Positions 45,405 to 56,411 of a stretch of 64,000 bases of DNA are shown one piece after another. The translations under genes and the position numbers were made by a program. Each line of letters begins with the position of its first letter. Within the stretch, counting starts at the first letter, position 1. Below the pieces are notes generated by a model. The model did not search any database, was not told the DNA's origin, and saw only the letters and a program-made list of their open reading frames with translations. The DNA is from Linum tenue (taxonomy: Eukaryota; Streptophyta; Magnoliopsida; Malpighiales; Linaceae). Location of the stretch: NCBI GenBank assembly GCA_946122785.1, contig CAMGYJ010000005.1, forward strand, positions 63,934,200-63,998,199, read 5' to 3'.

Positions 45405-46097
45405 TGTTGGGGGTATTACTAAAGGGGCCCAAGAAGAGCCCATTCAGGTGAAGGTAGCCCAAGGCAATGGGCCAGGAGAAGAAGCCCGCAATTGTTGGGG
45501 GCATTACTAAAGGGGCCCAAGAAGAGCCCATTCAGGTGAAGGTAGCCCAAGGCAATGGGCCAGGGGAAGAAGCCCGCAATGCCCATTGCACTCCAGGCAG
45601 TATAGGCATGGAGACAAAGCACTAAGGGCCAAAGAGGTCCAGGTTGGCAAGTGGTCCCCCACCTGTGGGAGCCTGCCAGCCGTCAGAAGCCTGACAGGGT
45701 GGTTGGGGCTTCTGACAGAAGTGAAGGTACAAAGCATTTAATGTGATGGTGACGTGGAGGAGATCCACCTTGAGCTCGGTGAGTATAAATAGGGGCAGTT
45801 GGTAGAATTTACACAGGTTGGACTCTCTTACTAAAACTTATAGTTTCATACTTCTCTCTCTATGATTGGAACTAAATTGAGCGTCGGAGGATTAATGGGC
45901 CCAGGCGCCCCCCTCAGTGTGTGTATGTAGGTCAGGCGCCTAAGGATTGGCTAGCAGGACCAAGACGCACCAAGGAGCGGGCTTCAAAGTGAGGCGCCTA
46001 CAGAGCATTAAGCAGGAATCGGGCGCTCAGAAGATCAGGCTCCAAGGTGAGGAGCCTAAGGTGTGACCAGTAAGGCGAATGTATTTGGGCACAAACA
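45405..46097 (+). repeat. 3' LTR of the non-coding element
   Basis: 693 bp, preceded by the purine tract CTAGGGGG. It keeps the same 88-bp duplication and TATA box (near 45780) as the 5' LTR. Confidence 0.88.
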
Positions 46098-46471
46098 AAA
46101 AGTGATCAAAGTATCCATTGAATGGATGAGATCGTATCCCAATTGAATTTATCTACCACATATGCTCATTTAGTGCTACAAGACTAAGAAAAGAGTCTTA
46201 AGTTTGCTTAAACTAGAGTGACTCACCATGGATACACCGCAATAAAACTCCCAATTAAGACCCAAGTATAAACCTTAATTGGGTGCAATATAGGGCAAGT
46301 ATGTTTAAATGCCGACCCGGGCCGGTTCATGTACTCCTACTTCTATTGTTTGAAACATGATCTAGCGATTGATTTCTGGTGAAAACAACGATCTATAGCT
46401 AAAACATTAGGAAAAGTAAATGGATTTGACACTAATTGAGAAGGCTTCACCCGGGTGTTGCTCCCCCTAGC

Positions 46472-47218
46472 TAGGGATGGCAATGGGGCGGGTTTGGCGC
46501 AGGTTTGTCTAAACCATAATCATCCCCACCTTTAAATATCCAAACCCATACCTGCCCCATACCCATGCTGGGGAATGTTTCGCAAACCCATCCCCATGCC
46601 CGTGGGTTTCGGGTACCATGGGTAATATCCGTACCCATACATCCAACATTACTATATCTAAAACTTACAAGAAAAGTTTATTTGTAAATCTAAACAAACC
46701 TATAATATCATGAAGTCAACAAAACACAATCATTTTCTTAATACAGCTCAAAGTATATGATCCTAAAACATCCATTAATACATAATATAGAGTATAATAT
46801 TTTTCAAATTATTATCTTCTGATTCTGATACATCTACTAAGTAATAGTTAACTAACATAATCTTGTTGACAAGAGGGAAAGTGAAAGAGTGAAAGTAGAA
46901 TTGAGGGAAATTAATTAGATTTTGATTAAAGTTGTCACTCAATTGCATTTCTACTATTTATTTCCTCGAGTTATCCTCATCACCATTGATAGATTACAAT
47001 TTAATCCACATATTTTTTTATATGTGAAGAAATTCTCTTGGTGGGGCGGGTATGGGTATGGGGCGGGAAGGCCAAAACCATACCTGCCCCATACCCATCA
47101 AACTTTTTGCGGGTTTTACACATACCCGCCCCATATCCGGTCAAAGCGGGGATTCCCCGCGTTGACTGGGTCGGGGGCGGTCGGGTACCTGCGGCCATGG
47201 GTTTGATTGTCATCCCTA
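46472..47218. mobile_element. hAT-type MITE, 747 bp, TSD CCCCTAGC
   Basis: Termini TAGGGATGGCAATGGGGCGG and the inverse of TAGGGATGACAATC are flanked by perfect 8-bp TSDs CCCCTAGC (46464-46471, 47219-47226). Both ends carry CCCATACC / GGTATGGG repeats around an AT-rich core. It lies inside the Athila LTR. Confidence 0.93.
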
Positions 47219-47440
47219 CCCCTAGCTAACAATTATGACTTGTCGGATCGAATGGTCACGTGTGGTAAGGTGGTTGTAAACTATAGTGAAGTGCAACAAG
47301 CAGCCAAACACAACCCTCTCAATCTCTAGGTCGAGGGAATTCGATTCAAGCTACCAAAGTGACTCTCTCGACATATAGACTAAGGGTTGCCAAGACTTCA
47401 CCCTCGAATCGTAGTCCGGACGACCAATTACTACCCACCC

Positions 47441-48366
47441 TGATATGATCCCAAATTGCCAACCATTCACGTCACAATTACTCGACAAAGAAGCCAACGA
47501 AGTTGGGAAGAAGAATGGCAGAATTTGGCTGTCAAAATCCATGTTCAGGGTACATACTTTGGATGCATGGTTCTCTCAATTGGAATGGTGGAAATTCAAT
47601 TTTAAGGGTTTGTTTTACAGATAAAGTTACCCTGTTTCCAATGGTATGCTATTTGGATCCATACGATGTCATTAAGGTTGTTTCCAAGGCCTCAAAGTTG
47701 CTACCTCAAAACTGGAAAACTGCCAGAAAATGACTAAGGCAGAAAACTGTTTTGTGAAGCCTACTTTGGAGCTCAATTTAAGGAGCATGGATGGGATTAA
47801 AGTCAAAAGGCTTCTACAACATGAAACTAGGTATGTTTGTGAACAAAGGGAAGGAATTGGATGAAGAATTGGAGTTCTGGAAGGCCTCGAACGAATGGCG
47901 TGAAGTTAGTACGAAAGCTACCTTTTGACTGTTTTGCTGGCAACTTACTTGTGCGCCAAGAAAGGAAGTTTATGGCCGAATTTTGAGTCATTTTTAGAGT
48001 TTGTTTTTACCATAATTGTTTCCTAGTTCTACTAGGTTTGTATTAGGATTTTATTGTCTTTAAATAGCTTTCATTCTCACATTGTAAAGGATAGAGTTGA
48101 TTGAATTGAATACAAACCGAGTGTTTGAGTTCTTGAGTTGCGTCTCGAGAGTTTACCCATTGTAATTAGCTACGAGTGGATTCCTTAGCTAATTACAAGA
48201 CCCTTGTGAAGCTATTCTGAGTGGATTCCATAATCGTTTAGCAAGTTCTCTTATCAATCGATTAATCACCTCGATTGTGGCGAGAAATCTACCTATCCAT
48301 CATCTATCGTTCGATTGTTTATATGAGCTGCGTATTCTGATCAAAAGCACCCCTGGTGCTTTATCA
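47441..48366 (+). repeat. 5' LTR of the small gypsy-derived element
   Basis: 926 bp; TATA-like CTTTAAATAGC near 48059. Confidence 0.9.
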
Positions 48367-48368
48367 AG

Positions 48369-48380
48369 TGGCATCAGAGC
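48369..48380 (+). other. Primer-binding site, tRNA-Met type
   Basis: TGGCATCAGAGC, two bases after the LTR end; one base off the TGGTATCAGAGC sites elsewhere in the window. Confidence 0.85.
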
Positions 48381-48453
48381 CTGGTTCAAGTCAGTGGCGA
48401 GAAGAATTGAAGGCTGTGTTTCGTACAAAAACTCAGCAGGAAACAGAGCAACA

Positions 48454-50376
48454 ATGGCGGCAGCAGAGTGGTTACCAACAATGATTTTCACGCGATGTTT
48501 GATCCAAGAGAAAGTGTGCTTGATTCTTGTTGATGGAGGGAGGGAAAAGAATTTTATTTCCTCCACGGTTGTGAGCGAATTAGGGCTGCAATCACGGTTC
48601 CATCCAGCTCCCTACACAGTTCAATTACCGTACGAGAAATACCCAAGTTTTGTTATTTCGCAGGTGGATGTGAAATTCTCGATTGGCAGTACGAAGACCA
48701 GATTCTTTGCGACGTGGTTTACAACCTGCCCAACCACATCGTATTGGGGCAGCCTTGGTTTCGAAATTGACAGGTCAAATTTGTTAGCAGAAGAAGCAGA
48801 AAGTTCAAAGTACGGAAACAAAACAACACATTTATTATTGAATCCATTGTCTCCAGAAGAGGCTGCTGGCAATTTGATGGAAGTAAAACGACTCCAGGAG
48901 GAGTACCAGAGGGCTATGGTGTCAAAATTGTCGTCGTTGAAAGACGAATCCGTCCGGACTCTGCCTGGCAATATCAGCCCCTGTTTTGCTTCGCCGAAAC
49001 AGAATTTCGACTCCGGCAAATTGTTCGACATCGAACAAGGGAATACGGCGCGCGGCGGTGGATCAGAGGCATATTTGGGGATGGAAGAAAGGTCAGGGAA
49101 TCGAGTAGAGGGCCTCGAGCTAGCTTTCGATGAGCAAATCACGACGGCAGAAACTCCTGCAGCTCCGACAAAACAGAGTGCCGAGCGTGCTCTCGTGGAT
49201 AGAGCAACCAGAGAAGATTCGAAAGTTACCAAGGAGTCCGAAACAATCCATCCAACCCCAGAAACGTTAAAAGATTCATCATTGGAGACTAACCAATCTG
49301 AGTTCGAAGAATCGAAGAGCAGAAAATCATCCCTGTTTTTGACGAAAAACGAAGAGGAAGGGACTCTCGCACGTTGCACGTTTGGGCTCGATTTGAGAAA
49401 AATTGGCAATGCGGATTCATTTAAGGAGGCCCCAGAATTATGTGGAAGTCTTCAATTTGTTCCGAAGAATTCCCAATCAAAAACGCCCAATTCTGAAATT
49501 TTTATCCGAAAGTTTGGAGAAGAAAAGAGAGAATCGATTGGGATGGAATCGAACCAATTAGATGTTGTGAACACATTACTAGAGGTCCAAGGAAGCTTTA
49601 GCATCGATCAATTTGTCGTGGCGAAGGCGGGATTGAAAACACCCAATTGTGAAACTGGCTCGCCGGATTCTGGGAACACCTCGCCGGAATCTGGGTTTCC
49701 TTCACCAAATTCTGGAAATTCAAATTTCTCCGACGGCGGGAAACACGGGATTGACAAATTGGAACACATTGGAGCACGCCAAAGGCTGGGAATGGAGGGG
49801 AACAACTCCTGGGACCTAGGCGGATCGATTTTGAGTAATGAATCGGCTTGTGATGGCCTAGAAGAGAAGTCCCCAATTCTGAAGAGCTCGCCAGAGTTCT
49901 TCATGTCGCCGGATTCTGGAAATTGGGCGCCGAAAACTGGAAATTTGAGACGAGGTGTTCTGAGTCCAATTTTGCACATTGTTTGCGTGGGGAAGGTCCA
50001 TTTGAGCCCCGCGATGGTGGTGAAACTCGAATCGTGGAAAATAGCAACAAGTTTACAAGTTGACGAAGTTTTGAAGTTCGGCATTGCAAGTTCGAGATAC
50101 CACTTTCGTGACCCAATTTGGGAGGCTTTCGTTGATGATTTTGGTTGCAGGTCGAAACAAGCTTTGAGGGCAAAGCTTTTTGAAGAGGGGGAGCCTGATA
50201 TGATCCCAAATTGCCAACCATTCCTGTCACAATTACTCGACAAAGAAGCCAACGAAGTTGGGAAGAAGAATGGCAGAATTTGGCTAAGTCAAAATCCATG
50301 TTCAGGGTACATACTTTGGAGGCATGGTTCTCTCAATTGGATTGGTGGAAATTCAATTTTAAGGGTTTTTTTATAG
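48454..50376 (+). CDS. Single ORF of the gypsy-derived element: protease-like domain plus unknown region
   Basis: The frame is open from 48277 (699 codons), but that stretch begins inside the LTR. The first methionine with coding-like context is at 48454 (640 aa). Just after it, CLILVDGGREKNFISSTVVS, ELGLQ and HPAPYTVQLPYEKY follow the pattern of the gypsy aspartic protease (IDSGSTHNFI.., HPxPYxV), with the catalytic D kept but DSG changed to DGG. The usual LLGRPW block is degenerate (YWGSLGFEIDR). The remainder is hydrophilic and contains a repeated SPDSGN/SPESGF/SPNSGN motif; no RT, RNase H or integrase. The stop lies in the 3' LTR. I do not recognise the C-terminal region. Confidence 0.65.
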   Translation: MAAAEWLPTMIFTRCLIQEKVCLILVDGGREKNFISSTVVSELGLQSRFHPAPYTVQLPYEKYPSFVISQVDVKFSIGSTKTRFFATWFTTCPTTSYWGSLGFEIDRSNLLAEEAESSKYGNKTTHLLLNPLSPEEAAGNLMEVKRLQEEYQRAMVSKLSSLKDESVRTLPGNISPCFASPKQNFDSGKLFDIEQGNTARGGGSEAYLGMEERSGNRVEGLELAFDEQITTAETPAAPTKQSAERALVDRATREDSKVTKESETIHPTPETLKDSSLETNQSEFEESKSRKSSLFLTKNEEEGTLARCTFGLDLRKIGNADSFKEAPELCGSLQFVPKNSQSKTPNSEIFIRKFGEEKRESIGMESNQLDVVNTLLEVQGSFSIDQFVVAKAGLKTPNCETGSPDSGNTSPESGFPSPNSGNSNFSDGGKHGIDKLEHIGARQRLGMEGNNSWDLGGSILSNESACDGLEEKSPILKSSPEFFMSPDSGNWAPKTGNLRRGVLSPILHIVCVGKVHLSPAMVVKLESWKIATSLQVDEVLKFGIASSRYHFRDPIWEAFVDDFGCRSKQALRAKLFEEGEPDMIPNCQPFLSQLLDKEANEVGKKNGRIWLSQNPCSGYILWRHGSLNWIGGNSILRVFL

Positions 50377-51079
50377 ATAAAGTTACCATGTTTCCAATGG
50401 TATGCTTTTTGGATCCATACGATGTCATTAAGGTTGTTTTCTAAGGCCTCAAAGTTGCTACCTCAAAACTGGAAAACTGCCAGAAAATGACTAAGGCAGA
50501 AAACTGTTTTGTGAAGCCTACTTTGGAGCTCAATTCAAGGAGCATGGATGAAATTAAAGTCAAAAGGCTTCTACAACATGAAACTAGGTATGTTTGTAAC
50601 AAAGGGAAGGAATTGGATGAAGAATTGGAGTTCTGGAAGGCCCCGAACGAATGGCGTGAAGTTAGTACGAAAGCTGCCTTTTGACTGTTTTGCTGGTAGC
50701 TTACTTGTGCGCCAAGAAAGGAAGTTTATGGCCGAATTTTGAGTCCTTTTTTGAGTTTGTTTTTACCATAATTGTTTCCTAGTTCTATTAGGTTTGTATT
50801 AGGATTTTATTGTCTTTAAATAGCTTTCATTCTCACGTTGTAAAGGATAGTGTTGATTGAATTGAATACAAACCGAGTGTTTGAGTTCTTGAGTTGCGTC
50901 TCGAGAGTTTACCCATTTTCATTAGCTACGAGTGGATTCCTTAGCTAATTACAAGACCCTTGTGAAGCTATTCTGAGTTCACCTCGATTGTGGCCATAAT
51001 TCTACCTATCCATCATCTATCGTTAGATTGTTTGTGTGAGCTGCGTATTCTGATCAAAAGCACCCCTGGTGCTTTATCA
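50196..51079 (+). repeat. 3' LTR of the small gypsy-derived element
   Basis: 884 bp; like the 5' LTR but with a deletion near 50983. Confidence 0.9.
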
Positions 51080-51649
51080 CACCCTAGGTGCTAATGCGAA
51101 TATAGTGGGATACCCTACATTAACCTAGATAGAAGACAATGAATTGCCTAAGAAAATCTAGCTTTGCAAAAGAAAGGGGGGTTTCTCTCTACCTAGGTTA
51201 GAATGGCAAATATATTGATAGGCCAACACACAACACAATCTTTCATGAAAAATACATCCACATTCACATTAAAACACATCTACACACTAATCATTCAATC
51301 CATACAAACAGTCACATAATTGTAGCTAGGGTTTACAAACACCCAAGTGAAAGAAGAGACTACTCCATGCTAGGAGAAGGGAAAACACAAGAGAGAAGAA
51401 GGAAAACCATCAATGAGATGCTAGCCTTGCTCCTTGTGTTGAAGAGATCCTCCTTTGGGGGAGGAATTCCCAAATCCCTGCTTGAAGATGAAACCCTAGC
51501 TTCTCCTCTTCTTTGGTTCGTCACTTTCTCACTCTAGAAATTTGAAGAAGAAGAAGTTTCTCACACTAGGTCTCTCCCATTTTCCCCTTCAGCTCAACCT
51601 CCTTTTATACCTAGATCGGGCTCAGATCACGGTCCCAGTTCACGGCCGT

Positions 51650-51760
51650 GAACTGAAAGCCCGGACCGTGATCTCAAGTCAAAACACGCCGTATCACTAA
51701 GTCCAGTTCAGGGGCAATGCCCTGAGTTCACGGTCTTACGACCGTGAACTGACTTGAGTC
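51650..51760. repeat. GTTCACGG-type palindromes in the Athila LTR
   Basis: CAGTTCACGGCCGTGAACTG and GTTCACGGTC..GACCGTGAAC pairs are dispersed here and again at 54560-54740. They are analogous to, but different in flank from, the TGCACGGCCGTGCA units in the young Athila-like element. Confidence 0.75.
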
Positions 51761-52868
51761 CAGTGAAAGCTATTTATGCTCTGGAAGGAAAACCATCAAT
51801 GAGAGCGATTTATGCTCTGGATTGCCTGGAGGTTCACAGATAGCGTCTCCAATTCACAGTCTTCGTAACCGTGAACATACAGCTCCAACCGTGATCTGCT
51901 GCTGCTTCCACCCTTTGACTTTATTTTTTGCCATTTCGTCCAACTTTCGAGTCCGAGGTTGGTTCCACCTGCCATAGTCCGAAAAACACCAAAACAAGGC
52001 AAAACCCGGCGTAAAACCAAACCTCCCAGAGTAAAAATGCCTCAAACGACAATGGAAACCGGGGGTAAAAGGTGTACAAACGAGCCCGAATCACTCCCCC
52101 ACACTTTGACATTTGCTTGTCCCCAAGCAAACCATTTTCAACCTAGGTGATATCTCAACCTAACAAAATAACTTGGGGAAAAATTAAAATGCACAAAGCT
52201 GTGAATCTCAATGACTATTGGGAATCAACACATGAACCGCCTCAACAATACTGGCATCCACCAGAAACGACAATCGAATGCATCAAGAATGGGGAAATGA
52301 AAAGTTCTCACCCTATTCACAAATCAATGCAAGTCTCGACATGACTACTCACCAACTACAACTAACCATGCATAGAACTCAAGTCCAAGAAACCCATTCT
52401 AGAGCATACACTTAGACTTTGGTGGCCACTCTCTACTTTTATTTACCCCGTTTTATTACCTCTTTTTCGTTTCTTTTTGTTTCTTTTCCTCTTTCTTTCT
52501 TTTTCTATTTTTTTCCGAGGGGTATACTAAAGAGTGCAACGCATGTCACCTATCTTTAAACAAAAAATGCTCTCCATTAAGAACTTTACTCCAACACTAC
52601 CTTCTCATTTCTAGCAAGACCGTGCAAAACCACCTATGTAGAACCTCAATAGAGCTCAAAAGCGAGAACTCTGAGACACAAGGATGACTCATACTTTGAC
52701 ACGAAGAATGGAATGGGGGGGGGTCGTTCTTTCAATCACCATTAAGCTCAATCAAGCACGAAGCTCCTAGCATTAGAACGACCTCCCAAAGTCACACGGG
52801 CAAGATCACTCCTCGTCGTCTGAAAGGATGCCCTAGTGTCGAGCCATCCTCTCTATGAGTTCGGTGGA

Positions 52869-53957
52869 TCAGTCGAGCCGAGCAGTGACTCCCACATACT
52901 GTGCCTCGAGGCGATCCACTCGCTCCTTGAGGTGGGGTTCGGAGGTAGAATGTCTGGCTCTGGATGATGATGATCCAACTGATAATGGTGGTGGTGCGGT
53001 GCGCCGGCGGTGGCCAGGAGCTATGGTAGATGGCTGCTCCGGAGGAGGAACCTCTGGATCACGCTCCACTGGTGCAGGGTCGACCTGTGGTTGTAGATCC
53101 GTCAAGAGTCGAAGCCCCTCGAGGAATTCAATTCCTCTCTCTCCTTGAAGCACCATCTTCATGTTGTATAGAGTCTCCACTGGGAATGGCTCGGACCGAT
53201 GATGGAACACTAGGCCCATCAACCCCAAAGTGTGGGGCCAGCCAGGTGATGATGCCACCCAAGTGCATCGTGTCCACTTGGTCCCGACCCTGGCATCTGG
53301 CGAAGATGGTAGCAATTACAGCTCCCAAATGAAGCGAATCTGCTGGCCGGTTCACGGAATGGAGGGCTATCAACCATCTGTTCGTGATCATTTGCCCCGA
53401 CAGAAGACTGGGGATGATGGACCTCATCAGGTGGGTGTGCCGAATCCTTAATGGTGTCCGGATCTGCACATCGTTGGTCTGGAGCCCTTGAACTCGTCGT
53501 CCTGATGCTCGGGGCGGCAGATGGCGTGGAAGGCTGCCTATTAGTGGAATCCGGCAGTGTAATGACTCTCCGTCATTGTCATATGAGTGGGGTCGAGCCC
53601 CATGGCCTGAGCAAAGCCGCCGTAGGTCAGCATCCGCGGCTGGATTCCCAGCATGAAGTCCAAGTAGGGTCTATTCCACTTACTCCCCGGAATGACGTGG
53701 GAGAAAGTGGAGTAGTTATCAACACAGAGCTCGTGGTAGATGAGCTCGTCCACTGGCAGTAGATGCCTCCACTGGGGCTGACTGAGGACCCCTAACATCG
53801 CTGCCCGACATGTGAACATGTTGAACATGTCTAGATCGAGCATCCAATGAGGCCCAGGTTTGCTATATCTCCACTGGAAAATCTTGGCCCCGTACTGATC
53901 ATGGTTCACCAAGTACCAGATGAATTCGTGCTCTGTATCGACCATCCTGCAAATCAT
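52869..53957 (-). pseudogene. ATHILA ORF-1-like gene (frameshifted)
   Basis: Three overlapping minus-strand frames (53957-53541, 53469-53128, 53315-52869) continue one another. They contain QPQWRHLLPVDELIYHELCV, PYLDFMLGIQPRMLTYGGFA, then SGQMITNRWLIALHSVNR, FARCQGRDQVDTMHLGGIIT and a C-terminal proline-rich, coiled part (LKERVDRLEAQ). This order resembles the ATHILA ORF-1 / plant transposon protein family, which lies 3' of pol in Athila elements; its role is unknown. At least two frameshifts make it inactive. Family assignment is by motif pattern only. Confidence 0.7.
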
Positions 53958-54866
53958 TCAAAACACGCACCATACGTGGAAATAATTGTCATTCACATTT
54001 TTGCACTTGGTGGGCAATTTTCACACTTAACCACAAATTGTACCCAAATTCATGCGCACCAAGGCCCAATTAAGCTCATACATCATTATGCAACATTCAT
54101 TCACATCAATCGACTAATCCCTCGCCCTAATTTCTACATTCAAGCATCAATTCACAAAAAATCACCTCACTTCACACCCTAATCCGATTCTCCAAAAATT
54201 GATAAAGAAAAGGTGGAAAACAAACCTGGAGACTCAAGTAGGATCGAGGGGGAAGTGAGGAGAGGGCGAGGGAGCCGAAAAATGCACGAAAAACTGCCCA
54301 GAAGGGGTCACCGGAGCCTCGCCGGAAATCACCTCACGGGAAAAATTTTGAGCCAAACCTTCCCAAAACTTTGGCAAAGGTACTCCTTGGTGAGGGAAGA
54401 CTGGGCCTGTGATTTGTTTTGGGTTTGGGTGTTCGGAAGTCGCCGAAATCGACAAAAAATGATGGGAAATCACGATTTTCCAGTGAGATTCAAAGGATTC
54501 CGGCGAAAGGGCGGTCGTGTAGTGAAATGAGCCGTTCACGCCCCTTTTATATGCAGATCCCTCTATTCACGGACGGAGGAGCGAGTTCACGGTCATTAAG
54601 ACCGTGAACGTAACTCGCAGCCTGTGTACTGGGGTTAAACGATGAGTTTTGAAAACAGTTGGAGCGCCCTCAGTTCACAGACGGAGGCACCAGTTCAAGG
54701 CCACTAAGATCGTAAACTGAAAGCACAAACCGTGAACTGAGTGAAAACATGGCACTTCGAAAACATTTTGACTCGATCTACTCAACCATGCCCCTAATTC
54801 GATCACACCACATCCAAAAACACACAAACACATAGACTTGGCACGGTGATACCCACATCTAACACT
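53958..54866 (-). other. Athila interior between ORF-1 and the conserved motif, no gene
   Basis: Non-coding; GTTCACGG-type palindromes at 54560-54740. It continues at 61848 once the copia insertion is removed. Confidence 0.6.
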
Positions 54867-54871
54867 TGAAA

Positions 54872-55329
54872 TGTTGATGTGACTTGAATCGAACTATCAG
54901 CCGCTACGACTGGAAGTCACAGGGGTCTCGTTGCCCGGTCAGCGAGTGGGGTCCAGGGGCAACGCCCCGGTGGGGGTGCGGGGGCTACATCATGATCAGG
55001 CAGTGGTGTATTGCGACAGTTTGAGTGCAATATGCTTGGCAAATGATCAAGTGCATCATGAGAGGACTAAGCACATCGACGTGAGTTATCATTTCTTGAG
55101 GACAGAGAAGAGGTTTAAGGTGAAGAAGGTTGGCACCGCGGATAATCCTGCTGACATGTTCAAAAATCCGGTTCCACATGGCAAGTTCCAACACTGCTTG
55201 GACTTGCTGAATGTCTTGAGTGGGTAAATCCTCCCTACGGGGCATTGATGGCAGGAGAGAGAGAGAGAGAGAAGGAGCAAAGTACATCAGAGATTTCAGA
55301 GGAAGATGATTCAAGTCAAGGTGGAGATA
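54872..55329 (+). pseudogene. Truncated LTR start and copia RNase H 3' end
   Basis: TGTTGATGTGACTTGAATCG (LTR start) is followed by a GC-rich stretch (54925-54985). Then comes the RNase H tail VVYCDSLSAICLANDQVHHE with HIDVSYHFLRTEKRFKVKKV, almost the same as at 59340-59560. The AAGGTGGAGATA purine tract follows before the next LTR. Confidence 0.82.
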
Positions 55330-55666
55330 TGTTTATGTGACTTGAATCGGACTATCAGCCGTTACGACTGGAAGTCACGGGCCCCGTTATTTGGGTTTGA
55401 GTTTTGGGCCTGGTTGTAACCGCTTTTCCTTTACCAGATAGGATTAGGGTTAGACCTAGGAGAAGTACAATAAATACTTCTCAAACTCCTCTGTAATCTG
55501 TAATTCCTCGATATAGTGAAACTTTCTCTATCTTGCCCGTGGACTAGATAACACACATTGTGTTAGTGAACCATGTAAATCGTGTGTCTGTTTTCGATTC
55601 TCGCTTTCGTATTCTTGCATTCTCGATTTTGGTGATTTTCCGATCCGTAGCAGAGCAGTTATAACA
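55330..55666 (+). repeat. Copia LTR (middle copy)
   Basis: 337 bp, TGTTTATGTGAC to TTATAACA; TATA-like CAATAAATAC near 55468. Confidence 0.88.
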
Positions 55667-55668
55667 AG

Positions 55669-55680
55669 TGGTATTAGAGC
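55669..55680 (+). other. Primer-binding site of the copia element
   Basis: TGGTATTAGAGC, one base from the usual initiator-Met site. Confidence 0.82.
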
Positions 55681-55718
55681 CTCGACTGGAAATCAGGCTA
55701 GGGTTTCGATTCTGAAGA

Positions 55719-56411
55719 ATGACGTCGGTGAACATGAAGATCGAGAAGTTCACGGGGAAGAACAATTTCGCTATATGGCATATCAAGATGCATGCTTTAC
55801 TGAAACAACAAGGGATGTGGGGGCCGCTGTCTTCAAAACAGAAGAAGGCAGCGGCTGATGACGATGAGTGGAATACCCTAGAGGAGAAGACCCACTCTAT
55901 CATCATGTTATTGTTGTCTGATGACGTCATCATTGAAGTCACTGCTGAGAAGTGTGCCGCAGGCTTCCGGTTGAAACTAGAGAGTCTATACCTGACTAAG
56001 AGTCTAACCAACAAGCTGCATCTCAAGCAACGGTTATTCAGCTTGAGGATTCAAGAAGGTACGTCTTTGAGGGAACATCTGGAGCAATTTAATTATATTT
56101 TGTTAGATTTATGCAAAATAGATGTGAAAGTTGATGATGAAGATGCTGCCCTAATTCTGCTTGTGTATTTGCCGAGTTCATATGAGAATTTCGTGGATTA
56201 TTTTATTGCTGGGAAGGATAACTTGTCGTTGGAGGATGTCAGATATGCTCTTCACACGAGATAGGTCAGACATCAAGCGTCTGGATCTGGTACAGGTGGT
56301 GAAGCATCGGGGTTCGCTGTCACAGGTGGAAAGGGAAAGAAGAGATTTGGTAAAGGGAAATCTAAGGGTCCCGGACCACAGCCAAGCGATGCCTGTTACA
56401 ATTGTAAAGAA
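55719..56411 (+). pseudogene. Copia gag (Tnt1/Tork-like), broken
   Basis: The ORF 55719-56264 (181 codons) starts MTSVNMKIEKFTGKNNFAIW and contains SLTNKLHLKQRLFSLRIQEG and LPSSYENFVDYF, as in Tnt1-like gags. A frameshift near 56264 separates the basic C-terminal part and the CYNCKEVGHWKYNC knuckle (about 56397-56437). Confidence 0.88.

Larger units (their letters stand above)
39892..46097 (+). mobile_element. Non-coding LTR retrotransposon derivative (LARD) with GGCGCC-rich repeats, TSD AAAAG
   Basis: LTRs at 39892-40566 and 45405-46097 begin TGTTTGGGG/TGTTGGGGG and end GGGCACAAACA. Perfect TSDs AAAAG lie at 39887-39891 and 46098-46102. The primer-site-like TGGCACGCCAGGAAGGGG starts at 40569, a type I associate with TAT-lineage gypsy elements. 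The 4.8-kb interior has no gag or pol, only two tandem arrays (about 40920-41580 and 43040-44240) and AGGCGCCT-rich text. It must be moved by proteins of another element. Confidence 0.85.
47441..51079 (+). mobile_element. Small Ty3/gypsy-derived element with one long ORF, TSD CACCC
   Basis: LTRs at 47441-48366 (926 bp) and 50196-51079 (884 bp, about 42 bp deleted) begin TGATATGATCCC and end GTGCTTTATCA. TSDs CACCC lie at 47436-47440 and 51080-51084. The primer site TGGCATCAGAGC (48369-48380) and the purine tract GAAGAGGGGGAG (50182-50193) are intact. The 1.8-kb interior holds one ORF with a protease-like domain and no RT or integrase. It sits inside the Athila LTR. Confidence 0.92.
46103..52093 (-). 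repeat. 3' LTR of the second Athila-like element, interrupted by two insertions
   Basis: On the minus strand it begins TGATTCGGGCTCG (52093) and ends TTTGATCA (46103). About 1.6 kb remain after removing the MITE at 46472-47218 and the element at 47441-51079. A TATA box GGTATAAAAGG lies near 51604-51614. The end part (AGCTAGGGGGAGCAACACCC near 46470) parallels GGGGCTAGGGGGACTC in the LTR of the young Athila-like element. Confidence 0.75.

Noticed and set aside
48621..49409. 262-codon minus-strand ORF
   Set aside because: It lies antisense within the 699-codon plus-strand ORF; the serine-rich composition is a shadow of that frame.
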